Assembly: GCA_014595895.1 (NCBI GenBank)
Contig: JABUKB010000009.1
Coordinates: forward strand, 1 to 64,000
Reading direction: 5' to 3'
DNA from: Lysinibacillus odysseyi
Lineage (GTDB): Bacteria > Bacillota > Bacilli > Bacillales_A > Planococcaceae
DNA length: 64,000 nt
Under the pieces are notes generated by a model. The model was not told where the DNA came from. It made no database searches and worked only from the letters and a program-made list of their open reading frames with translations. Below are positions 33,137-42,358 of this stretch, one piece after another. The position numbers and the translations under genes were made by a program. Each line of letters starts with the position of its first letter. The stretch's first letter is position 1.

Positions 33137-33147
33137 TTATCTGAAAC

Positions 33148-33176
33148 AGTGTAGCATAAAAAAGGACCGTTGACAA
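33148..33176 (-). promoter_or_regulatory. Sigma-A promoter of upp
   Basis: Minus-strand TTGTCA (33171-33176), 17-bp spacer, TACACT (33148-33153), about 30 nt before the start codon. Confidence 0.7.
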
Positions 33177-33420
33177 AATGGTCTTTCCCTCTTAATTATG
33201 ACACTTTTGACAATTTCATTCATTTATTCTTTTGAAATAGATTGTTATTTTTAACTATTAGAAAGCAACTTGTCTTTCATACTTTATTTTAACATATTCT
33301 TTTTTTCCTTCTCTTAGCTAGACATTAATTTATAGAAATAATATCTTTGGTCACTTTTATTTGTCATAAAAAACGCAATATCTTTCATCTTTGTTTTTAT
33401 TCTATTTTCTATTAACAAAT

Positions 33421-33448
33421 AAAAAGACTCTATAAAAAAGACTCTATA
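33421..33448. repeat. Exact 14-bp tandem duplication
   Basis: AAAAAGACTCTATA occurs twice in a row between upp and glyA. It is probably a slippage product. The rest of 33177-33455 is AT-rich and without a gene. Confidence 0.8.
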
Positions 33449-33455
33449 ATAGAAG

Positions 33456-33503
33456 AAAAAGGTACAGATAAAACCAATCGCTCGGTTTTATCTGCACCTT
33501 TTT
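33456..33503. terminator. Terminator of glyA
   Basis: A 20-bp stem with one non-Watson-Crick pair (33456-33475 with 33484-33503), A-run before and T-run after on both strands; 8 bp past the glyA stop. Confidence 0.93.
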
Positions 33504-33511
33504 TCTATTGA

Positions 33512-34756
33512 TTATGCATATAATGGGTATTTATCTGTTAACGCTTTTACGCGCTCACGTGCTTGTGCTTTTACTGCTTCGTCTTCTGGACTTTTCAGTA
33601 CTAATGCAATGATTTTACCGATTTCTTTTGCATCTTCTTCCTTGAAGCCGCGAGATGTAATAGCTGCTGTACCGATACGTACGCCAGAAGTAACGAATGG
33701 CTTTTCTGTATCATAAGGAATTGTATTTTTGTTTGTTGTAATCGCTACTTCATCAAGCACATGCTCTGCTACTTTACCTGTTAAGCCTAAAGATTTCACA
33801 TTCACTAATAGTAAGTGGTTATCTGTACCGCCTGATACGATTTCCACGCCTTCTTCTTGAAGACTTTCAGCAAGCGCTACTGCATTTAATTTAATTTGTT
33901 TTGCGTATTCTTTGAACTCCGGTTGTAATGCTTCACCAAATGCTACTGCTTTTGCCGCGATTACGTGCATTAATGGACCACCTTGAATACCAGGGAAGAC
34001 TGATTTATTTAAATCTTTTTCCCATTTTGCATCATTTGTTAAAATCATGCCGCCACGTGGACCACGTAATGTTTTATGTGTTGTTGTTGTAACGAAATCA
34101 GCATATGGGATTGGTGATTGATGTTCACCTGCTGCCACAAGACCAGCGATATGTGCCATATCTACCATGAAGTAAGCACCTACTTCATCAGCGATTTCGC
34201 GGAATTTTTTAAAGTCGATTGCACGCGGGTAAGCAGAAGCACCTGCTACGATTAATTTTGGTTTTGAGTCTAAAGCTTTTTGGCGAACATCCTCATAATC
34301 AATTACATTTGTATCTTTTGTTACACCGTACTCTACGAAGTTGTAAAGAATCCCAGAGAAGTTTACAGGTGAACCGTGTGTTAAGTGACCGCCGTGAGAT
34401 AAGTTCATGCCCAGTACCGTATCGCCTGGCTCTAGAATAGTATGGTAAACTGCCATGTTTGCTTGTGCACCTGAGTGAGGCTGCACGTTTACATAGGCTG
34501 CACCGAATAATTCTTTTGCACGATCACGCGCGATATCTTCTACAACGTCTACATGCTCACAACCGCCGTAGTAGCGTTTGCCTGGGTAGCCTTCTGCATA
34601 TTTGTTTGTTAAATAAGAACCTTGTGCTTCCATTACTGCTTCCGATACGAAGTTTTCAGACGCGATTAACTCGATGTTTGAGTTTTGGCGCCCTTTTTCT
34701 GCTAAAATACCGTCTAAAATTGCTTTATCTTGTGCCGCTAATTTTTCAAATGCCAT
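33512..34756 (-). CDS. glyA: Serine hydroxymethyltransferase
   Basis: The 414-residue PLP enzyme converts serine and tetrahydrofolate to glycine and methylene-THF. The PLP lysine is in [26 protein letters not shown] and H-G-G-H-L-T-H-G are complete. AAGGGGGA precedes the ATG. It follows ywlG by 36 bp, as in B. subtilis. Confidence 0.97.
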   Translation of the reverse strand: MAFEKLAAQDKAILDGILAEKGRQNSNIELIASENFVSEAVMEAQGSYLTNKYAEGYPGKRYYGGCEHVDVVEDIARDRAKELFGAAYVNVQPHSGAQANMAVYHTILEPGDTVLGMNLSHGGHLTHGSPVNFSGILYNFVEYGVTKDTNVIDYEDVRQKALDSKPKLIVAGASAYPRAIDFKKFREIADEVGAYFMVDMAHIAGLVAAGEHQSPIPYADFVTTTTHKTLRGPRGGMILTNDAKWEKDLNKSVFPGIQGGPLMHVIAAKAVAFGEALQPEFKEYAKQIKLNAVALAESLQEEGVEIVSGGTDNHLLLVNVKSLGLTGKVAEHVLDEVAITTNKNTIPYDTEKPFVTSGVRIGTAAITSRGFKEEDAKEIGKIIALVLKSPEDEAVKAQARERVKALTDKYPLYA

Positions 34757-34792
34757 AATTTAATAATCCCCCTTAATTTATGATCGCTTTTT

Positions 34793-35335
34793 CTAGCAAT
34801 ATTGTGCCCGCGTCCCGCCTATATACTTTGGACGCGTTTTTGCCACTGTCACGATTGCCTCGCCTACCTGTTTAACAGTTGTACGAACCGGTACGGCTAC
34901 TTGCTTTAAATGCATACCAATCAATGTTTGGCCAATATCAATGCCGGCATGGGCTTTTATTTGCTCGACAACGACCGGTCTTTGCAATTTCGTATAAGCA
35001 TGTGCAGACATTGACCCTCCTGCTGCACGTACAGGTACGACCGCAACAGGCTCTAGCTGGTAATAGGCTGCTGCCTCTGCCTCAAGCGTTAATGCTCGAT
35101 TAATATGCTCGCAGCCCTGAAAAGCTAAATAAATAGTATGTTTTTTTGCAAAGCGTTCTAGCTCATCATAGATCACTTCGGCAACTTCTATTGCCCCAGC
35201 CGTGCCGATTTTCTCTCCTATTACTTCCGAAGTAGAGCAACCAATAACGAGTAGCTGCTTTGGGCTGAAGGTGATTTGCTGCTCCACATCTGCTAACAAC
35301 TGTGCAATTTGTTGCTTCACTTGCTGTAAAGTCAT
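34793..35335 (-). CDS. ywlG: YwlG / TIGR01440 family protein
   Basis: The 180-residue cytoplasmic protein matches the YwlG (DUF436) family by L-L-V-I-G-C-S-T-S-E-V-I-G near 30 and Q-G-C-E-H-I-N-R-A near 75, two Cys-containing loops conserved in the family. Function is unknown. Strong GAGGGGT before the ATG and 6-bp spacing to rpiB show that it is in the rpiB-ywlG-glyA run. Confidence 0.88.
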   Translation of the reverse strand: MTLQQVKQQIAQLLADVEQQITFSPKQLLVIGCSTSEVIGEKIGTAGAIEVAEVIYDELERFAKKHTIYLAFQGCEHINRALTLEAEAAAYYQLEPVAVVPVRAAGGSMSAHAYTKLQRPVVVEQIKAHAGIDIGQTLIGMHLKQVAVPVRTTVKQVGEAIVTVAKTRPKYIGGTRAQYC

Positions 35336-35341
35336 CAGCTA

Positions 35342-35779
35342 TTACCCCTCAAGCTCCGTGATTTTTTCGATACGACGTGTATGACGCCCACCTTCAAAAT
35401 CTGTAATTAACCAAGTTTCAACGATTTCTCTCGCTAAACCTGGACCTATCACGCGCTCACCCATTGCCAATACATTGGAATCATTATGGCAACGTGTTGC
35501 CTTTGCAGAGAACGTATCGTGCACTAACGCACAACGAATCCCTTTGAATTTATTGGCAGCAATCGAGATGCCAATACCTGTCCCGCAAATTAAGATACCA
35601 CGGTCAAACTCCCCAGCTGCTACACGCTCTGCTACTGGTCGCGCATAATCAGGATAATCGACTGAGTCATCCGTTTGCGGACCGAAATCTTCATAGCTAA
35701 TGTTCAGTTCATCTAACAGATGCATGATTTCTTTACGTAAATTATTCCCACCATGATCTGAAGAAATAGCAATTTTCAC
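35342..35779 (-). CDS. rpiB: Ribose-5-phosphate isomerase B
   Basis: The 145-residue enzyme interconverts ribose 5-phosphate and ribulose 5-phosphate. S-S-D-H-G-G is at 6-11, the anion loop with Cys65 is in I-C-G-T-G-I-G, and R-C-H-N-D-S-N is kept. Start is GTG with GAGGGAAT upstream. It could act on allose phosphate, but the LacAB/RpiB ribose type fits the context. Confidence 0.93.
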   Translation of the reverse strand: MKIAISSDHGGNNLRKEIMHLLDELNISYEDFGPQTDDSVDYPDYARPVAERVAAGEFDRGILICGTGIGISIAANKFKGIRCALVHDTFSAKATRCHNDSNVLAMGERVIGPGLAREIVETWLITDFEGGRHTRRIEKITELEG

Positions 35780-35981
35780 TAAGATTCCCTCATTTCAATT
35801 ATAGTCAACTACAGTGTACCATTTCTTCGATAAATATAACATGCATTTTTCAAATATTGCGACAACCTAAAGAGTAAAAATACGAATATTATTAATTAAA
35901 AACGCAATAATGTTCATTTTTGACCTATAATTTACCTAAAAATCCACTATAAAATTCGCCTTTTTAAATTTCTATACCCTT

Positions 35982-36010
35982 TTGCCTAAAAACTCTTATT
36001 TCTGTATAAT
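35982..36010 (+). promoter_or_regulatory. Promoter of the 36-kb membrane protein gene
   Basis: TTGCCT (35982-35987), 17-bp spacer, TATAAT (36005-36010). Predicted start near 36017, which falls after or on the ATG at 36019 and so favours the downstream TTG start. Confidence 0.75.
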
Positions 36011-36042
36011 AGGATATTATGTTTCATAAAGGAATGAGTTTT

Positions 36043-37737
36043 TTGCAAAAAAAAGTTTTGTTTTCATCTTCATTTATTGTGATAGTTGTTATATTTATCG
36101 CTTTATTTAGTAAAATCGCCTTAGAATCTCGCACTTCTGCACTTCCGCTAGACGATTTTGCACTGAATTCAACGTTTGATTCTGATCGCCTTTCCATCGA
36201 GCTTTTTGAGGATGTAACATATGAAGCTTATAGCTATTCATTCGCCAATGGCACACGTGAAGTAGCAGAAAAATTACAAGCTACTGACTATATACATACG
36301 GCCGATGTATTACACAACGACGAGAAGATTGGAGAGCTAACTATTACAGCACGTCAAATCGATAATGGAGATTTATTTGTTTTCAGCAATTTCACAAACA
36401 CATCGGATCAAGCTTATACAATTCCGCTCAAGCTAACATATAAAGACCAGACAGCTTATGATATTTTTGAATATCAACAGGACATTCCACAAGAGCATGA
36501 CAATGTTTTCGGAATTGACTATACAACCAATGTAAAAGGTATTTTTTCATTTAATAAGAGTGAAAAAGAAATGATGCTGTCTCAAAATTACATTTCGAAG
36601 CAATTAATAGAGAAGTATGGAAACGGCGAGCAAAGCGTGCTGCGTGAGTTAGTCAATGAGGATCTGCATATGGAAGCTACCTCAGGTCAGGATACTGTCT
36701 TTGACTTAAAATTACGCACGACAGCCGGCGGCCAAATTAGCGAAAACTGGTTTGTGATTGGCAACGATGCCTTATTTAGCTCTGATGAGGAAATGGCTTA
36801 CTATAAAAATTACACAAACCATTATTTCATTCGTTCACAAAAATGGCTGGTGCATGGTGGAAACTATTCCAAGCTTCCTTGGTCAGTGGAACCGAGCACA
36901 ACGCTTGGCTATGGGCGCAATTTGGTCCAATTGCAAGGAAAACTATTTATTGATCACTACAAAAAAACAAAAGACCGCTTTTATTACAATATGTTAATCG
37001 ACAATGTTAACAATCTACTAGACTTTAAAGGCAATCAGGAGTTGTGGCAAACGGAATATACAAGCACCTGGTTAAAGCGTGAATACGGGATTACCGCTCC
37101 GTATACAGATACACGCCACAATGAAAACATCGCCCTCTTTTTAGAGCGGGCTGGGGAAGTGTTACAGAATGACGATTTAGCTTCAAGCTACAAACGCTAT
37201 GCTAACTTCTTAGTAAGCCAGCAGGACATCGGCAATATTCTACCGACAGAAAACGGCTACTATGTGCTCGATTACTATTCACCCGCTCAAACAAAGAAAA
37301 CCCATGTCTCGTTAAACCATGCTTTAGGCGAGATGAATTTCTTGTTTAATGCTTATCAACTCTCGAAAAATGAAGACTATTTAAATACTGCGTTACAGAT
37401 TAAAGCAGCCGTTGAAGATATCGGAACCGACTGGATTAATCCTTACACAGGAGACTTATGGTATCAGATTAATGAAGATTATTCATTTGAAGGGACAGAC
37501 TATGAATTTTTGACATTGGATGACTTAATGAATGCCTTGCATTATTATGAAGCCTTAAACTTGCCGGTACCGACATTATACGGTGAGCTCATCAACAGTA
37601 AAGTCAATTTTATTCGCGACAATAATATCCCAATCGACACAATCCTTTATGAAAAGCTGATGGCTTCTCCTTATGCAGCAAAGATTGATGGCTATGAACA
37701 CGTATACACACATGATAGTGACGAAGCAGTAAATTAA
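36043..37737 (+). CDS. Membrane-anchored protein with C5-epimerase-like helical domain
   Basis: TTG at 36043 is preferred: AAAGGA lies 9 nt before it, while the in-frame ATG at 36019 would sit at the promoter's own start site. The 564-residue product has one N-terminal membrane helix (about 6-24), a beta-rich exterior region to about 240, and a helical C-terminal half with W-L-V-H-G-G-N-Y-S-K-L-P-W-S and L-N-H-A-L-G-E-M-N-F-L-F. Repeated helix pairs suggest an alpha/alpha toroid such as that of D-glucuronyl C5-epimerase C-termini; this is a weak recognition. It interrupts the B. subtilis order rpiB-ywlE and has its own terminator, so it is a lineage insertion. A role on exported polysaccharide is inferred. 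Confidence 0.7.
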   Translation: MQKKVLFSSSFIVIVVIFIALFSKIALESRTSALPLDDFALNSTFDSDRLSIELFEDVTYEAYSYSFANGTREVAEKLQATDYIHTADVLHNDEKIGELTITARQIDNGDLFVFSNFTNTSDQAYTIPLKLTYKDQTAYDIFEYQQDIPQEHDNVFGIDYTTNVKGIFSFNKSEKEMMLSQNYISKQLIEKYGNGEQSVLRELVNEDLHMEATSGQDTVFDLKLRTTAGGQISENWFVIGNDALFSSDEEMAYYKNYTNHYFIRSQKWLVHGGNYSKLPWSVEPSTTLGYGRNLVQLQGKLFIDHYKKTKDRFYYNMLIDNVNNLLDFKGNQELWQTEYTSTWLKREYGITAPYTDTRHNENIALFLERAGEVLQNDDLASSYKRYANFLVSQQDIGNILPTENGYYVLDYYSPAQTKKTHVSLNHALGEMNFLFNAYQLSKNEDYLNTALQIKAAVEDIGTDWINPYTGDLWYQINEDYSFEGTDYEFLTLDDLMNALHYYEALNLPVPTLYGELINSKVNFIRDNNIPIDTILYEKLMASPYAAKIDGYEHVYTHDSDEAVN

Positions 37738-37750
37738 TTTGATTTTTTAA

Positions 37751-37779
37751 AAACGGACATACATCGTGTATGTCCGTTT
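37751..37779 (+). terminator. Hairpin after the 36-kb gene
   Basis: A perfect 13-bp stem with 3-nt loop (37751-37763, 37767-37779), 13 bp after the stop. The T tail is short. Confidence 0.75.
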
Positions 37780-37809
37780 ATATCTAGCATTAGCGGATAG
37801 TAAGACAAC

Positions 37810-37855
37810 AAAAAAGTTGATGGAACGAGGTAATCTCTTTCCATCAACTTTTTTT
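37810..37855. terminator. Terminator of the chemoreceptor gene
   Basis: AAAAAAGTTGATGGA pairs with TCCATCAACTTTTTT (37810-37824 with 37840-37854); A and T runs serve both strands. Confidence 0.88.
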
Positions 37856-39137
37856 ATTTAGAACGGTCAAATTTCAAAATCACCTTATGAAGTTCATCAG
37901 ATTGCTCTTGCAGGTTCTGCGCAAGGTCTTCAATCTGTTTAATCGAATACGCTTGCTCCTCTGTTGCCGCGCTCACTTCTTGCGTACTTGCTGATGTTTC
38001 TTCTGCAATCGCAGCTACGTCATGCGACTGCTGAGCTGTCATTTCAATTGTGGTCATTTGTTTTTCAACCAGCTGTGAAATATGAATAACCGAATCGGCC
38101 ATCTCACGTACGCCGCTTGCCATTCCTTCTACAGCATTGGTTGTTTCATATACACGGTTTGATTCTTTGACAGCATAGTTAACTTGGTCACTCATTTGCG
38201 CTACAACTACATGGACATTGCTTTGAATCGTTTGAATAAGCTCTGTGATTCCTTGTACAGCTTTTGCACTTTCATCGGCAAGTTTCCGCACTTCTTCTGC
38301 TACAACAGCAAAGCCTTTGCCGTGTTCGCCTGCACGAGCCGCTTCAATAGAGGCGTTGAGGGCTAGTAAGTTGGTCTGCGCCGCGATGTCCCCTACTAAT
38401 CCAATAATATGCTCTACTTGCTGTGCATTTTTTTCAAGCTCTTGAATATTTCCCAATGCCTTTTCATTTCCTGTTGCAATGGTTTGAATACCTTCTACTA
38501 GACCTTGAATAGATGCAGTCGCTGCCGATAAATCGTTCAAAATAACCTTTGACTGCGCTGCTGAACTTTCTGCGAGGTCATTTACTTCCTCGGCAATCGT
38601 GCGAACCCCTTCAATCGCCTCTGCTGTGTCCTGGATCGCATGGGCGGAACTGTCGGCCCCTAACGCAATTTGCTCCACTGTAGCCGCAACATTCGAAGCT
38701 TTTTGTTTTGCCGCTGTCGCCTGTTCTGAGAGGTCATGTACCGTTGCTTTCGTCATCTGGAAGTTTTCTTCAATCCCATCCACCATGCCTCGCAGATTCA
38801 CAAGCATATCCTGGAACGCCACTGCCACAGAACGGATTTCGTCATGTGTTTTCGGCATTTCTACATCTTGGCCAATCTTGCCTTCCGCCACTAATATAGC
38901 TGTTTTCTCCAGACGCTGTAATGGTCGTACAATTACTACACTGAAAATAGCAGCCAAAACACATGACCATCCAATACCTAATAAATAGGTAATAATTTCA
39001 AACAATTTACGATCAAATGATGCAAAATATGCTGGTTGAATATATTCAATAAAGACGAAGCTCGTTGAATACGTAACTAGCGCTAATATCCCAACAAATA
39101 GTACGAGCTTTTTTCGTAGATTAAACCCCTTTTTCAT
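37854..39137 (-). CDS. Methyl-accepting chemotaxis protein without a ligand domain
   Basis: The 427-residue receptor has two membrane helices (about 11-30 and 48-70) joined by a loop of only some 17 residues, then HAMP (about 70-122) and a long signalling coiled coil. The kinase-contact tip contains [18 protein letters not shown]. With no exterior sensor domain it probably senses membrane state, temperature or an inner partner. The start overlaps the end of ywlE by 17 bases, with AAAGGGG inside ywlE, so the two are coupled. It is absent from this place in B. subtilis. Confidence 0.92.
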   Translation of the reverse strand: MKKGFNLRKKLVLFVGILALVTYSTSFVFIEYIQPAYFASFDRKLFEIITYLLGIGWSCVLAAIFSVVIVRPLQRLEKTAILVAEGKIGQDVEMPKTHDEIRSVAVAFQDMLVNLRGMVDGIEENFQMTKATVHDLSEQATAAKQKASNVAATVEQIALGADSSAHAIQDTAEAIEGVRTIAEEVNDLAESSAAQSKVILNDLSAATASIQGLVEGIQTIATGNEKALGNIQELEKNAQQVEHIIGLVGDIAAQTNLLALNASIEAARAGEHGKGFAVVAEEVRKLADESAKAVQGITELIQTIQSNVHVVVAQMSDQVNYAVKESNRVYETTNAVEGMASGVREMADSVIHISQLVEKQMTTIEMTAQQSHDVAAIAEETSASTQEVSAATEEQAYSIKQIEDLAQNLQEQSDELHKVILKFDRSK

Positions 39138-39573
39138 CTACTAATCCCCTTTCTAATAATAATGCATCAATTAACTGTCGCAATTGTTCAAATGTTGCAC
39201 TATATGTATGAATCGTACCGCCAAATGGGTCTGATACGTCTCCATCAGTCGCATTTACATATTCTTTCAATGTAAATGTTTTTCCTCCTGCATCGTCAAA
39301 GGCATCTATAATCATCTGCTTATGCGCTCTAGTCATCGTTAAAATTACATCAGCCCAGGCGATATCTTCTTCCTTTAATTGCTTGGACTTATGCTGGTGC
39401 GAAATGTTTTCCGCTGTGAGTATAGCTTGTGCATGGGGAGACATCTCCCCTCCGTCCATGGCATAGATGCCAGCAGATTTAACTGAAATATCGGGTAGGT
39501 TTTTATGTTTTAAAATTGCCTCTGCCATTGGACTTCTACATGTATTACCTGTACAAACAAAATAAATATTCAT
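39121..39573 (-). CDS. ywlE: Protein arginine phosphatase, YwlE type
   Basis: The 150-residue low-molecular-weight phosphatase has the P-loop C7-T-G-N-T-C-R-S14. The Thr at position 11 is the residue that marks arginine phosphatases over tyrosine phosphatases, and D-P-F-G-G near 117 supplies the general acid. It would reverse McsB arginine phosphorylation in the heat-stress/Clp system. The ATG has AAGGAGA upstream. The end overlaps the chemoreceptor start. Confidence 0.9.
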   Translation of the reverse strand: MNIYFVCTGNTCRSPMAEAILKHKNLPDISVKSAGIYAMDGGEMSPHAQAILTAENISHQHKSKQLKEEDIAWADVILTMTRAHKQMIIDAFDDAGGKTFTLKEYVNATDGDVSDPFGGTIHTYSATFEQLRQLIDALLLERGLVDEKGV

Positions 39574-39800
39574 GTGAAAATCTCCTTGCTGTTATCAATT
39601 TAATATAAATTTTAGCATAACAAACCTATCCATAAAATTAAACTGTAAATACTATAAATCTATCATCTTAAAATGAGTCCAAAGTAACCGAAAAACCCTT
39701 ATCAACATAATATGATACTTTAAATAGAAAAAATTAGCAATATCTATAACTTTTTACCATTATGAAAAAATTGCTTTTATGCAAAAATATGAATTTATGA

Positions 39801-40832
39801 CTAAAGGCGGAACCATTTTTCACCTGCTGCTTTTTCGAGACGGTTCATGATTGCGGTTCCTACGCCATTTTTTTCGATTGCCATCGCTAAAATAAGGGTC
39901 GCATCTGTCTGGTCGCAGCGTCTTAGCGCATCATAGAGATATTCTCCCATTTGCTCAGCATTTGCTTGTTCTCCCAGTGAGAAAAAGTAATCTGCCCCTG
40001 CATTTTCGAAGGAATAGGGGGCTAATAACGCCACTTTATGCCCTTGTGCCTGCAATTGACTAATTGCTTGCTGTATATCTGTTTCCTGATCGATTAAATA
40101 AACTGGTGCATCCGGTGCATAATGCGTATATTTCATACCTGGCGCTTTTGGTGTCGATTCTATTTTTTGCTCTGCTTGTGTTGGTTCTACTACAGATCCA
40201 ATAACAGTTTCTAACATTTCCTTTGTCACGCCACCGGGACGTAAAATAACCGGGACATCCACTGTGACATCCAATACTGTAGACTCGATTCCAATGCCAG
40301 TCGCACCCCCATCGATAATATAGGGAATGATGCCATTTAAATCTTTGGCTACATGTTCAGCTCTTGTAGGGCTCGGCTTTCCGCTGCGATTGGCACTCGG
40401 GGCAGCTAACGGTTTTTTTAATGTCTGCAATAACGCAAGTGCAACAGGATGGTCCGGCATGCGCACCCCGACAGTCATCAAACCTGCTGTAACGCTTTTT
40501 GCCAGTACTCCTGGTTTTGCTTTCATGACAATCGTGAGTGGACCCGGCCAAAAAGCTTCCATGCATTTTTTAGCGACTGCTGGCATTTCTTCAATATAAT
40601 CGTTCACCTCTTCAACCGTTCCGATATGTACAATCAGTGGATTATCAGAAGGGCGACCTTTCGCTTCAAAAATACGCTTGACTGCTACTTCATCTGTTGC
40701 AACGGCCCCTAACCCATAGACAGTTTCTGTTGGAAAAGCTACCACTTCGCTATTATTTAAATAATGCACAGCCTGTAAATAAGTTTGATGGCTATTCACA
40801 TTGTTATCCACAGTTGCTACGATTGTTTCCAT
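39801..40832 (-). CDS. tsaC: L-threonylcarbamoyladenylate synthase
   Basis: The 343-residue enzyme makes threonylcarbamoyl-AMP for t6A37 in tRNAs. The YrdC domain (about 12-200) has P-T-E-T-V-Y-G-L-G, K-G-R-P-x-x-N-P-L-I-V-H and P-S-A-N-x-S-G; the C-terminal Sua5 domain follows, with M-K-Y-T-H-Y-A-P in the linker. This is the YwlC (Sua5) form. AGAGGTGAG precedes the ATG. mntP (ywlD), which follows ywlC in B. subtilis, is missing here. Confidence 0.94.
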   Translation of the reverse strand: METIVATVDNNVNSHQTYLQAVHYLNNSEVVAFPTETVYGLGAVATDEVAVKRIFEAKGRPSDNPLIVHIGTVEEVNDYIEEMPAVAKKCMEAFWPGPLTIVMKAKPGVLAKSVTAGLMTVGVRMPDHPVALALLQTLKKPLAAPSANRSGKPSPTRAEHVAKDLNGIIPYIIDGGATGIGIESTVLDVTVDVPVILRPGGVTKEMLETVIGSVVEPTQAEQKIESTPKAPGMKYTHYAPDAPVYLIDQETDIQQAISQLQAQGHKVALLAPYSFENAGADYFFSLGEQANAEQMGEYLYDALRRCDQTDATLILAMAIEKNGVGTAIMNRLEKAAGEKWFRL

Positions 40833-40930
40833 CTTCTCACCTCTTTATTTACTTCATATTTACAATCTTATCCACATATTGTGTATAACATTTGCTTTAA
40901 TGTGTATAAGTTTTCAGAAAATGTGCATAA
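40804..40930. promoter_or_regulatory. DnaA-box cluster at the tsaC start
   Basis: Five sites match TTATNCACA: TTATCCACA on the plus strand at 40804-40812 and 40868-40876, and on the minus strand TTATACACA at 40880-40888 and 40901-40909 and TTATGCACA at 40922-40930. The last two gaps are 21 bp, two helical turns. The cluster fills the tsaC-spoIIR gap and covers the tsaC start. B. subtilis DnaA is known to bind near ywlC, so this is likely a conserved DnaA target. Confidence 0.8.
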
Positions 40931-40933
40931 CTT

Positions 40934-41455
40934 TTAGCTACTTTTTCCCTTTACCCATTCCCACCATTTAAATCGCACTTTGTCGCGATCTTCTTTTCCG
41001 CAAACCTTTGGAAATGCAGTGCAAAACCAATTTTCCCCGCGGGCAGCACCAATTTCGATGACTACCGCCCTGCTTTTCATTTGCGGGTAAAACATATGGT
41101 GTACGCGTTTAGGCGGCAATAGGTTATCCCCAATTTTAAGTTGGACAGGCACTTGGCTATAGTTTTCTTTTAACAGTTTGTTAATACTTTCAATATATTG
41201 TTCATTTTCTATATTTGTACCATCCATCCGCTCAATATCATGGACAATTTGCTCTTTTAGCTGTTGGTCTTGGACCGTATTGCTATGCGCTACCACACGC
41301 ATGACGGGTTCATTATAGCTTGGTCTTATCTCATCTAGCTCTGTAAACCACTTAGGCATATACTCCCCTACTAAAAATAATGCAATTACACAAATACATA
41401 GTTTTAAAATGATTGATAATGAATCTTTTCTACGAATCTCATAACGAGATAGCAT
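40934..41455 (-). CDS. spoIIR: Sporulation intercompartment signal SpoIIR
   Basis: The 173-residue secreted forespore protein triggers SpoIIGA to process pro-sigma-E in the mother cell. One membrane/signal helix is at about 14-32. Family marks are R-V-V-A-H-S-N-T-V-Q-D-Q-Q-L-K near 53-67 and G-E-N-W-F-C-T-A-F-P-K-V-C near the C-terminus. AAAGGAGG precedes the ATG. Between tsaC and prmC as in B. subtilis. Confidence 0.93.
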   Translation of the reverse strand: MLSRYEIRRKDSLSIILKLCICVIALFLVGEYMPKWFTELDEIRPSYNEPVMRVVAHSNTVQDQQLKEQIVHDIERMDGTNIENEQYIESINKLLKENYSQVPVQLKIGDNLLPPKRVHHMFYPQMKSRAVVIEIGAARGENWFCTAFPKVCGKEDRDKVRFKWWEWVKGKSS

Positions 41456-41469
41456 ATTTCATTCCTCCT

Positions 41470-41488
41470 TTATCCACATTGTGGACAA
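41470..41488. promoter_or_regulatory. Inverted DnaA-box pair before spoIIR
   Basis: TTATCCACA at 41470-41478 and the reverse-oriented near-box TTGTCCACA at 41480-41488 form an inverted repeat (TCCACA-T-TGTGGA) just upstream of spoIIR. Confidence 0.5.
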
Positions 41489-41500
41489 GGGGAATTTATT

Positions 41501-42358
41501 TTATTCAATAATTTGGCAACTCACAATCCGGTCCTTGCCGTTTATATCCTTGATTACTTGAACATTCCCTAGCGGAAAAGCTTGCGTAAGCATCGCCGCT
41601 ACGGCTGGACCTTGCAGATAACCAATTTCAAAAGCGATAAACGCCGGGCGATTCACAAGATCCGGCAAACTTTGTGCGAGTTTACGGTATAATAGCAAGC
41701 CATCTTCCTCTGCAAAAAGTGCACTATGCGGTTCATGCTCTAGTACTACCTCTGACATTTCTTCTGCTTCTTCATAGGCAATATAGGGCGGGTTGGATAA
41801 TACGATATCCCATTTTGTATGGGCAATCGGTTCTGTTAAATCCCCACACAGAAAATGAATGTCTGCCTCTAGCTGTTCGGCATTGCACTGTGCCGTGGCT
41901 AATGCAGCTGGTGAAATATCCGTTGCTGTGACATCGAGTACCGGCCATTCTTTTTTCATGGTAATGGCAATCGCTCCACTCCCTGTTCCAATGTCTACAA
42001 ACTTTGCCCCTTCAGGAAATAGACCCTGGCATTGTTGCAATGTATGCACAATAAGCTCTTCTGTTTCAGGACGCGGGATCAGGACTGATTCATCTACGCG
42101 GAAAGTCCGTCCGTAAAACTCTTCTACCCCGGTAATATATTGTACCGGACGTCCTGCTGCATGCTGCTCTGCCATTTGCTGAAGCTCTTTCTGTTGCTCC
42201 GCTGGGAGTTCTTCATGCATGCGCATCATCAGACCGGAATAATTAGTTTTTAAAATATGCTGCAGCAATAAACGTGCTGCATTTTCATCGCGACCTTTTT
42301 CTATTAAAAAAGACGAAGCCCAACTAAGGGCCTCGTAAATAGTTTTATGCATCTGCAT
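41501..42358 (-). CDS. prmC: Release-factor glutamine N5-methyltransferase
   Basis: The 285-residue SAM-dependent enzyme methylates the GGQ glutamine of release factors. The N-terminal helical domain binds RF; the SAM loop [10 protein letters not shown] is at 122-131 and N-P-P-Y at 189-192. It overlaps the end of prfA by 14 bases, with GGAG inside prfA, so substrate and modifier are made together. Confidence 0.95.
   Translation of the reverse strand: MQMHKTIYEALSWASSFLIEKGRDENAARLLLQHILKTNYSGLMMRMHEELPAEQQKELQQMAEQHAAGRPVQYITGVEEFYGRTFRVDESVLIPRPETEELIVHTLQQCQGLFPEGAKFVDIGTGSGAIAITMKKEWPVLDVTATDISPAALATAQCNAEQLEADIHFLCGDLTEPIAHTKWDIVLSNPPYIAYEEAEEMSEVVLEHEPHSALFAEEDGLLLYRKLAQSLPDLVNRPAFIAFEIGYLQGPAVAAMLTQAFPLGNVQVIKDINGKDRIVSCQIIE

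Noticed and set aside
33421-33448. Tandem repeat as CRISPR or attachment site
   Set aside because: Only two direct 14-bp copies without spacers and no tRNA or integrase nearby.
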